Assembly (NCBI GenBank): GCA_947458575.1
Contig: CANHBE010000198.1
Location: 1 to 5,245, forward strand
Direction of reading: 5' to 3'
Source of the DNA: Flavobacteriaceae bacterium
Lineage (GTDB): Bacteria > Bacteroidota > Bacteroidia > Flavobacteriales > Flavobacteriaceae
Length of the DNA: 5,245 bases
Below the pieces are notes generated by a model. The model searched no databases and was not told the DNA's origin. It saw nothing but the letters and a program-made list of their open reading frames with translations. Position numbers and translations under genes: made by a program. Shown here in pieces: positions 1-5,245 of the stretch (position 1 is the stretch's first letter; each line of letters begins with the position of its first letter).

Positions 1-410
1 AAAAAGCTTCTGACAAATTAGTTGAAATGGGATTTTCTAAAGTATATGATTTACAAGGCGGTATCATGAAATGGAATGCTGCTGGATATTCAAAACCGAG
101 TGAAAAAATTGTCGGGATGTCCTTACAAGAATTCAACGACTTAGTAAAGTCAAAACCCAAAATATTGATTAACTTTTATGCCAATTGGTGTGAACCTTGT
201 CTGAAGATGAAACCCTTCATGACCAAGATAGAAGCAGAATTTAAGGATCGAGTGACGATTGTGCGCCTCAACGCAGACCAAAATAAAACGATCATCTCTG
301 AGCTGAAACTAGATGGTTTACCGATACTATTGATGTATGACAATGCTGAACTAAAGTGGAAACACATCGGATATATGAGTGAAGAAGATTTAAGGAAACA
401 ACTTCAATAA
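1..410 (+). CDS. Rhodanese-thioredoxin fusion protein, 5'-truncated by the window edge
   Basis: The open frame runs from the window edge (first full codon at base 3) to TAA at 408-410, giving 135 visible residues. The ATG at base 27 is probably internal, because conserved rhodanese sequence continues upstream of it without a stop. Visible residues 1-29 match the end of a rhodanese domain: the GF-x-KVY-x-LQGGI strand-helix pattern and a W-x3-GY ending. The rhodanese catalytic Cys would lie upstream and cannot be seen. A thioredoxin fold follows from about residue 40, with strand ILINFYA, active site WCEPC (bases 186-200, visible residues 62-66) and the cis-proline loop GLPI (Pro at visible residue 107). 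Both redox cysteines are present, with Glu where classic thioredoxin has Gly. The likely role is thiol-disulfide exchange, possibly coupled to sulfane sulfur transfer. Cellular location is unknown because the N-terminus, and any signal peptide, is missing. The domain calls are secure; the physiological role is inferred. Confidence 0.9.
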   Translation, partial: KASDKLVEMGFSKVYDLQGGIMKWNAAGYSKPSEKIVGMSLQEFNDLVKSKPKILINFYANWCEPCLKMKPFMTKIEAEFKDRVTIVRLNADQNKTIISELKLDGLPILLMYDNAELKWKHIGYMSEEDLRKQLQ

Positions 411-418
411 GCCTTTGG

Positions 419-1093
419 ATGATAACTAAAGAGAGTCTACAATTTTTAGAAGATTTGAAAGCCAACAACAACAGAGATTGGTTTTTGGCCAACAAAAAAA
501 GATACGATATTTATAAGAAAGGCTATCATCAATTAATTTCGGATTTACTTGAAGTAATGAAACCTAAAGATTCTAGTTTAGAGTTACTTGAAGTAAAGAA
601 TTGCACGTTTAAAATCAATAGAGACATCCGTTTTAGCAAAGACAAGTCACCTTACAAAACGCACATGGGCATTTGGTTAAGATCTGGTTCGTCGCACGCT
701 GAAGCACCCGGTTATTACGTGCATATCGAAAAAGACAAATCATTTATTGGAGGCGGAATTTACTGTCCAATGCCTGATCAAATTCAAAAAATTAGAAAAG
801 AATGCAATTTTTTTCTGGATGATTTGCAAGCCATTGTCAACAATCCTGAATTTGCAGCTACATACGGAAACTTGAATCGGGATGAAAACACAACACTCAA
901 GAATCCGCCGAGAGGCTATGAGAAAGATAATCCAGCGATTGAGTACCTAAAGTTAAAAAGCTACACAGCCACTGCACCAATTAGTAATTCTGAATTAACA
1001 AACAGTAATTTTGTTGAGAAAATCAGTCAACAGCTATTAATTTTGAAACCATTAAATGACTTTATTAATCGCGCTTTAAACTCTGAAGATTAG
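419..1093 (+). CDS. DUF2461 (TIGR02453-type) family protein of unknown function
   Basis: This 224-residue protein carries the hallmarks of the DUF2461 family in order: an N-terminal FLEDLKANNNRDWF segment (residues 9-22), a basic FKINRDIRFSKDKSPYKTH block (64-82), GYYVHIE (98-104), a glycine-rich GGGIYCP turn (111-117) and the late PRGY followed by NPAIEYLKLKSY (164-182). Its length fits the usual size of about 220 residues, so it looks complete. No signal peptide or membrane segment is visible, so it is probably cytoplasmic. The family is widespread but has no established biochemical activity, and I assign none. The clustered conserved Arg, Lys and Asp residues would suit binding of a phosphate or nucleotide-like ligand, but that is a guess. 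The ATG lies 8 bases after the preceding stop, with no Shine-Dalgarno sequence. The TAG stop shares its G with the GTG start of the next gene, so translation of the two is probably coupled. Confidence 0.9.
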   Translation: MITKESLQFLEDLKANNNRDWFLANKKRYDIYKKGYHQLISDLLEVMKPKDSSLELLEVKNCTFKINRDIRFSKDKSPYKTHMGIWLRSGSSHAEAPGYYVHIEKDKSFIGGGIYCPMPDQIQKIRKECNFFLDDLQAIVNNPEFAATYGNLNRDENTTLKNPPRGYEKDNPAIEYLKLKSYTATAPISNSELTNSNFVEKISQQLLILKPLNDFINRALNSED

Positions 1094-2190
1094 TGAAAAA
1101 CGAATCCAAACCAAGAATTCTTTTTCTTGGAGAAACCTACCGAGCGGATGCTATTACTTGGATGAATGGCATACGAGAATTCGGCGATTTCGAAATTGTG
1201 ACTTGGGAGCTGAAAACCCCGAATACAGGATTTTTCAACCGATTAGGAAGAATCATCGAGTATACCGGCGCAATTTTCAACATCAAGAAACTGGTGAAGA
1301 CATACCAGCCCGATATGGTCATTGCAGAGCGAACCACTAGCTACGGCTTTCTTGCTGCCTTGAGTGGTGTTAAACCTGCTGCAATTGCACAACAAGGTAT
1401 TAGCGACCTGTGGCCTGAAGATTCATTACTAATTCCGTTTAAAAGGTCTTTGCAAAAATATGCAATCAAAAAAGCATCTTTGATTCATGCTTGGGGTATC
1501 GCCATGACTTATTCCATGAAAGAAGCGAATGTCGATATGTCGAAAGTAATGGTTCTGCCAAAAGGTATCGACCTGACAAAATTCAAAAAATCAAGCGCCC
1601 AAGAATCACAATTAATCAAAGCAATTGTTACCCGATCATTACAACCTGAATACCGACATAAGATAATCTTGCAGGCCTTTCAAATCCTCGATCTAAAAGG
1701 CATCGATTTTACGCTAACGATTGTTGGAGATGGTGGACAACTCATTGCTTTGAAAAAATTAGCAAAGGTTCTTAGAATAGAAAGCAAAGTTGTTTTTACC
1801 GGCAGAATTCCAAATGAAGAGTTACCAAAATTACTAGACCAAAGCAATTTCTACATCAGTATGCCAACAACAGAAGGTGTCTCGGCATCGCTCTTTGAAG
1901 CAATGGCAACAGAATGCTACCCTATCGTCAGCGATGTTTTGGGCAATCAATGTCAAATTACACACCGTGAAAACGGTCAACTTGTTCGCGTGGACGACGA
2001 AAAAATGTTAGCAAATGAAATCTTATGGGCATACGAAAATCCAGAATATCGGGAACAAGTAATTGCAAAAAACAAAACCTTCGTAACAGAAAAGGCAAAT
2101 TATCACATCAACATGAAACTAATTGCTGATCGTTACCACGAATTAATTAATAATGCCCCCAAAAAAGTAATCAATAATGTGCGGGATTAA
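1093..2190 (+). CDS. GT-B fold glycosyltransferase (family 4-like)
   Basis: This 365-residue protein probably transfers a sugar from an activated nucleotide-sugar donor to a glycan or lipid-linked acceptor. The N-terminal Rossmann half begins with PRILFLGETYRADA (residues 7-20). The C-terminal donor-binding half shows RSLQPEYRHK (181-190), the VGDGG turn (211-215), VVFTGRIP (233-240) and the EX7E motif TEGVSASLFEAMA (Glu261 and Glu269), followed by a DVLGN-x-NGQLV-type loop (281-298). These are hallmarks of retaining GT-B enzymes. No transmembrane helix is apparent, so it likely acts in the cytoplasm or at the inner membrane face. The GTG start is preferred: an in-frame TGA at 1084-1086 blocks extension upstream, and the next ATG (1162) would remove the first beta strand. 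The gene overlaps its upstream neighbour by 1 base and the downstream amidotransferase gene by 14, which points to coupled expression and surface polysaccharide or glycoconjugate work. Sugar donor and acceptor cannot be read from the sequence. Confidence 0.88.
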   Translation: MKNESKPRILFLGETYRADAITWMNGIREFGDFEIVTWELKTPNTGFFNRLGRIIEYTGAIFNIKKLVKTYQPDMVIAERTTSYGFLAALSGVKPAAIAQQGISDLWPEDSLLIPFKRSLQKYAIKKASLIHAWGIAMTYSMKEANVDMSKVMVLPKGIDLTKFKKSSAQESQLIKAIVTRSLQPEYRHKIILQAFQILDLKGIDFTLTIVGDGGQLIALKKLAKVLRIESKVVFTGRIPNEELPKLLDQSNFYISMPTTEGVSASLFEAMATECYPIVSDVLGNQCQITHRENGQLVRVDDEKMLANEILWAYENPEYREQVIAKNKTFVTEKANYHINMKLIADRYHELINNAPKKVINNVRD

Positions 2191-4057
2191 TGGGATTTTC
2201 CATCTACATGCCAGTAGAAAAATAGACGAAGATTTACTTACTAGAATGCGAGATTCCTTGGAACACCGAGGACCAGACGATAAAGGTATTTTCATCAATC
2301 AAAATGTTGGCCTCGGACACCGACGATTATCTATATTAGACATCTCTGCAGCGGGTCATCAACCGTTTTTGTCTGAAGATGGTCGATATACTCTCGTTTT
2401 CAATGGTGAAATATACAATTTCAAAGAATTTTACCCTGAACTCAACGCTGAAGGGTTTTCCATCAAGACCCATTCAGATACAGAAGTTCTGCTTAAGTTG
2501 TATCAGCTACACGGCCTAAAAATGCTTCATCGTCTCAATGGGATGTTTGCTTTTGCGATTTGGGATAAGGTCGAAAAAAAGCTAATAGTTGCACGAGATC
2601 GCATGGGTGTTAAACCCTTATACTACGCATTCCATGATCATACATTCTTCTTCGCGTCGGAACAAAAAGCGCTCTTTACAGCGGGTGTTCCTTTGCGATT
2701 GTCTGAAAGTGGCATGGAAGAATATGTATTTAATCGATTTGTTGCGGGTGAAGAGACACTTTTTCAAAATATCAGTAAAGTACTTCCCGGACATGCTATG
2801 ATTATCCATCAAGACGGAAAAGTGGAAAGCCAGAAGTGGTGGGAACTGAAACGCGAGATTCAAAACCACGAAAAGATAAAAAACCCTATCGAATGGTTTC
2901 GGGAAACTTTCGATGATTCGATTCGCTTGAGAATGGTAAGCGATGTTCCTGTTGGTGTATTGCTCAGTGCCGGTCTTGACTCATCTTCTGTCATTTCCTC
3001 GCTGAGTGCTCAACAGTATAAAGGCATACAAGCATTTACCATTGCATTCAAAGAAGAAGAACACAATGAATCACATCTTGCCAAAAAACTAGCAGCGCAA
3101 TGCAACTATGGCTTCAACAGCTTATATTTGGAAGATGATGATTTATTCTCCAAATTGCAAACTGCTACCTATTTCCAAGATGAGCCTTTGATGCATTTAA
3201 GTGAACCTCATCTTCTCGCCGTTTCGCAGTTGGCAAAATCTAAAGTTAAGGTACTGCTTTCGGGCGAAGGTGCGGATGAACTCATGGGCGGATATGTGCG
3301 ATATAAACCTTTGCAGTTTCCTTCTCTTTTGAATGTTATTTCTATGTTTGGCAAAAATGGTCTGTTTGCTACAAATCCACGTTTTGAAAAGTTACTTCGT
3401 TACGCGCAACTAAAGAATCGTAGCGATTTGGTTCTATTTAATGGCAGTAACATTTTTCCGGGGGACATCAAAAATACGTTTGGTATCGACAACATGCCGA
3501 AGAATCAATACCGTCACCACATTTACGAAGAGGCGAAGTCTATTTACCCAAATGACCTTCGTCGTCAGGCACTATATTTCGACCAGCACACTTACCTCTG
3601 TTCGCTACTCGATCGGAACGACAGATCAACTATGGGCGCTTCAATCGAATGTCGAGAGCCTTTCTTGGACCAGCGATTGGTAGCCGGATTGGGGTCATTG
3701 TCCAGCAATTGGTTATTTACCGGAAAAAAAGGAAAGTATATTCTTAAAACTGCCATGCAAGAACGTTTACCTCAAGAGATTTTGTCGTTTAGAAAAGTCG
3801 GCTTGAGCGTACCTTGGGGTGATTATATAATCAAGAGTCCGGCTTTCAAAGATGAGATGGAATCGTTGCAAAGTAGTGAGCTTTTCAAAATTCCGTATTT
3901 CGAGAAGATCCATATTAAAGAGCTTGTGACTGCGCTACAGCGCGGCGATAGTCGAATGGTTCCTTATATTATGCCTTTGCTCATGATGCATATTTGGCTC
4001 GATAATTACGTTCACAAGTTCGATTCAACACAAAAGAAATCGTTAAGTACGGTTTAG
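2177..4057 (+). CDS. asnB: Glutamine-hydrolysing asparagine synthetase family amidotransferase
   Basis: This 626-residue two-domain enzyme releases ammonia from glutamine and uses ATP to amidate a carboxylate, classically aspartate to asparagine. The start is certain because the catalytic nucleophile must be Cys2 after Met removal (MCGINGIF). The N-terminal Ntn glutaminase shows RGPD (31-34), GLGHRRLSI (45-53, Arg50), NGEIYN (76-81), SDTEVLL (100-106) and DRMGVKPLYY (141-150). The synthetase domain has the ATP pyrophosphatase loop LLSAGLDSSS (262-271), LLSGEGADELMGGY (360-373), DRNDRSTMGASIECREPFLD (479-498) and RKVGLSVPW (539-547). All expected catalytic residues appear intact, and the length suits the roughly 600-residue bacterial class. 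The stretch at 331-350 (DEPLMHLSEPH) lacks the DPSAIP-like sequence I associate with many relatives, so the acceptor may not be aspartate. Lying between a glycosyltransferase gene (14-base overlap) and murB, it could amidate a sugar acid or a cell-wall precursor. The family call is firm; the substrate is open. Confidence 0.93.
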   Translation: MCGINGIFHLHASRKIDEDLLTRMRDSLEHRGPDDKGIFINQNVGLGHRRLSILDISAAGHQPFLSEDGRYTLVFNGEIYNFKEFYPELNAEGFSIKTHSDTEVLLKLYQLHGLKMLHRLNGMFAFAIWDKVEKKLIVARDRMGVKPLYYAFHDHTFFFASEQKALFTAGVPLRLSESGMEEYVFNRFVAGEETLFQNISKVLPGHAMIIHQDGKVESQKWWELKREIQNHEKIKNPIEWFRETFDDSIRLRMVSDVPVGVLLSAGLDSSSVISSLSAQQYKGIQAFTIAFKEEEHNESHLAKKLAAQCNYGFNSLYLEDDDLFSKLQTATYFQDEPLMHLSEPHLLAVSQLAKSKVKVLLSGEGADELMGGYVRYKPLQFPSLLNVISMFGKNGLFATNPRFEKLLRYAQLKNRSDLVLFNGSNIFPGDIKNTFGIDNMPKNQYRHHIYEEAKSIYPNDLRRQALYFDQHTYLCSLLDRNDRSTMGASIECREPFLDQRLVAGLGSLSSNWLFTGKKGKYILKTAMQERLPQEILSFRKVGLSVPWGDYIIKSPAFKDEMESLQSSELFKIPYFEKIHIKELVTALQRGDSRMVPYIMPLLMMHIWLDNYVHKFDSTQKKSLSTV

Positions 4058-4067
4058 CTTGATAACT

Positions 4068-4071
4068 GAGG
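4068..4071 (+). promoter_or_regulatory. Possible Shine-Dalgarno sequence of murB
   Basis: A GAGG core ends 4 bases before the murB ATG at 4076. It is the clearest anti-16S-like sequence before any start in this window; the other starts have AT-rich leaders or only a weak GAAG (before the GTG at 1093). The spacing is shorter than the usual optimum, and many Bacteroidota do not rely on this signal, so it may be chance. If used, it would let murB initiate independently of the upstream gene, from which it is separated by 18 bases. Confidence 0.3.
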
Positions 4072-4075
4072 TAAA

Positions 4076-5092
4076 ATGACAACAATTCACTCCAATTTTT
4101 CTTTACAGAAATTCAACACCTTCGGGATTGAGGCCAAAGCAAAACGCTTTGTTGCGGTTCATTCCATTGATGAACTCAAGGTAGTACTCCAACAAAATCC
4201 CGAAGAACGCAAATTTATTTTGGGTGGAGGCTCGAATATGTTGCTGACACAAGACATTGATGCTCTGGTCATTCACATTGATCTTAAGGGAAAAACGATT
4301 TTGAAACAGGATGACGATTTTGTTTGGATTGCCTGTCAAGCCGGAGAAAATTGGCATGAATTCGTCCTTTGGACACTAGCTCACGACTACGGCGGCCTAG
4401 AGAATATGTCGCTGATTCCGGGCAATGTTGGCACAACACCGATTCAAAATATAGGTGCATATGGCGCTGAGGTGAAAGATACTATGGTTTCATGTGACGC
4501 AATCAATATACATTCATTGGAAATGACAACATTCTCTAATGAAGATTGTCATTTTGGCTACCGAGAGAGCATTTTCAAGCAAGAAGCTAAAGATCAATAT
4601 ATCATCACTACGGTTGTCTTTAAACTGACTAAGCGCAATCACAACATCAGCACAACCTACGGCGACATTCAGTCGGAATTGACCAAGAATGGCATTGTAA
4701 ATCCTACTATTCAACAAGTGAGCAAAGCAGTAATTGCCATCAGACAAAGTAAGTTGCCTGATCCGAAAGAACTCGGTAACAGCGGTAGCTTTTTCAAGAA
4801 CCCAGTTTTGCTGAAATCAGAATTTGAAAAGATTCATATCAAATTTCCGGAAATGAAATTCTATGAGGTTTCCGATACAGAAATGAAGGTTCCTGCAGGT
4901 TGGCTCATCGAGCAAGCCGGCTTTAAAGGAAAGCGTTTTGGTGATGCCGGAGTCCATAAGAATCAGGCGTTGGTTCTGGTCAATTATGGCAATGCTACCG
5001 GTCAGGAAGTGCTGGCAGTTTCTAAAGACATTCAAAAAACGGTATTTGACAAATTTGGAATTCATATCGAGGCTGAAGTCAATATCATTTAA
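4076..5092 (+). CDS. murB: UDP-N-acetylenolpyruvoylglucosamine reductase MurB (type I)
   Basis: MurB carries out the second committed step of peptidoglycan synthesis in the cytoplasm. It uses NADPH and bound FAD to reduce UDP-GlcNAc-enolpyruvate to UDP-N-acetylmuramate. The 338-residue protein is close to the E. coli length (342) and aligns along its whole span. N-terminal NTFGI (14-18) is followed by the FAD-binding ILGGGSNMLL (48-57), GLENMSLIPGNVG (107-119) and PIQNIGAYGAEV (122-133). The substrate-binding and catalytic part shows FGYRESIFK (160-168, Arg163 equivalent to E. coli Arg159), TYGD (194-197, including the Tyr typical of type I enzymes), KLPDPKELGNSGSFFKNP (226-243, Ser238 equivalent to the proton donor Ser229), AGWLIEQAGFKG (274-285) and terminal IEAEV with Glu334 equivalent to Glu325. 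All key residues are intact. The gene is probably essential and co-transcribed with the upstream amidotransferase and the downstream PaiB-like gene. Confidence 0.97.
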   Translation: MTTIHSNFSLQKFNTFGIEAKAKRFVAVHSIDELKVVLQQNPEERKFILGGGSNMLLTQDIDALVIHIDLKGKTILKQDDDFVWIACQAGENWHEFVLWTLAHDYGGLENMSLIPGNVGTTPIQNIGAYGAEVKDTMVSCDAINIHSLEMTTFSNEDCHFGYRESIFKQEAKDQYIITTVVFKLTKRNHNISTTYGDIQSELTKNGIVNPTIQQVSKAVIAIRQSKLPDPKELGNSGSFFKNPVLLKSEFEKIHIKFPEMKFYEVSDTEMKVPAGWLIEQAGFKGKRFGDAGVHKNQALVLVNYGNATGQEVLAVSKDIQKTVFDKFGIHIEAEVNII

Positions 5093-5102
5093 TACCTATC
5101 GC

Positions 5103-5245
5103 ATGTACATTCCAGACTTATACAAAAACGAAGATGAGCAGGAGATCAATGATTTTCTGAGAAACAATAGTTTTGGTATTTTGGTCAATCGTACCAATGG
5201 CAAGTTGTGGGCGACCCATATTCCGTTAGAACTAGAATACAATTC
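5103..5245 (+). CDS. PaiB-like FMN-binding (FMN_bind_2) protein, 3'-truncated by the window edge
   Basis: Only the first 47 residues fit in the window, and the frame stays open to its end. The start MYIPDLYKNEDEQEINDF followed by NNSFGILV, a short turn and ATHIPLEL is the characteristic N-terminus of the PaiB family. These are FMN-binding split-barrel proteins of about 200 residues related to pyridoxamine-phosphate oxidases. In the family, the MYIP opening, the helix leading to SFG, and the ATH-x-P strand are strongly conserved. B. subtilis PaiB was described as a negative regulator of protease production and sporulation, but most relatives have no known target and may be flavin enzymes instead of DNA-binding regulators. 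The ATG lies 10 bases after the murB stop with no Shine-Dalgarno sequence, so it probably belongs to the same transcript. The family call is good from this much sequence; the function is not resolved. Confidence 0.82.
   Translation, partial: MYIPDLYKNEDEQEINDFLRNNSFGILVNRTNGKLWATHIPLELEYN

Noticed and set aside
27..410. The ATG at base 27 as the true start of a stand-alone thioredoxin gene
   Set aside because: The frame is open to the window edge, and the residues before and after this ATG form a continuous rhodanese C-terminal pattern, so the Met is most likely internal.
2156..2179. Possible programmed frameshift joining the glycosyltransferase to the amidotransferase
   Set aside because: In the downstream gene's frame a TAA lies at 2168-2170, between the homopolymer tract and the ATG, so slippage in the tract could not give a fusion. 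Cys2 of the amidotransferase must also be N-terminal to be catalytic.
2618..2869. Antisense open frame of 83 codons inside the amidotransferase gene
   Set aside because: It lies opposite a strongly conserved coding region and shows no recognisable protein features. It is best explained as a shadow of the real gene. The other antisense frames were rejected for the same reason.
4058..4075. A terminator or promoter between the amidotransferase gene and murB
   Set aside because: The gap is only 18 bases, with no stem-loop or T-run and no room for a promoter. An internal promoter inside the upstream coding region cannot be excluded, but I see no convincing one.
3899..4843. Identical heptapeptide FEKIHIK in the amidotransferase (3899-3919) and in MurB (4823-4843)
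   Set aside because: The two DNA copies differ at four synonymous positions, the surrounding sequence is unrelated, and the composition suits Lys- and Ile-rich proteins. It looks like coincidence and not a duplicated element.

Overview
The window holds six genes, all on the + strand and packed almost without gaps. The junctions are +8, -1, -14, +18 and +10 bases. Both end genes run off the window. No tRNA, rRNA, CRISPR array, insertion sequence or clear terminator is visible. No non-coding stretch exceeds 20 bases. The simplest reading is the middle of one long polycistronic transcript whose promoter and terminator both lie outside.

The DNA is moderately AT-rich by eye. Most starts lack a Shine-Dalgarno sequence, and the proteins are rich in Lys, Asn and Ile. 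Together with a rhodanese-thioredoxin fusion and a DUF2461 protein, this suggests a Bacteroidota bacterium, perhaps flavobacteria-like. That placement is an inference from style and not from any marker gene.

Layout: (1) 1-410, the C-terminal part of a rhodanese-thioredoxin fusion with a WCEPC active site. (2) 419-1093, a DUF2461 protein of unknown function. (3) 1093-2190, a GT-B fold (family 4-like) glycosyltransferase starting at GTG. (4) 2177-4057, a glutamine-dependent asparagine-synthetase-family amidotransferase. (5) 4076-5092, murB, encoding UDP-N-acetylenolpyruvoylglucosamine reductase. (6) 5103-5245, the N-terminus of a PaiB-like FMN-binding protein.

Genes 3 to 5 form the most coherent block: a glycosyltransferase overlapping an amidotransferase, then a peptidoglycan-precursor enzyme 18 bases later. 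This suggests cell-surface or cell-wall glycan work. The flanking redox, DUF2461 and PaiB-like genes have no obvious link to it and may simply be housekeeping genes sharing the transcript. I see no strong evidence for a previously undescribed system. The points most worth following are the substrate of the AsnB-family enzyme and the DUF2461 protein.
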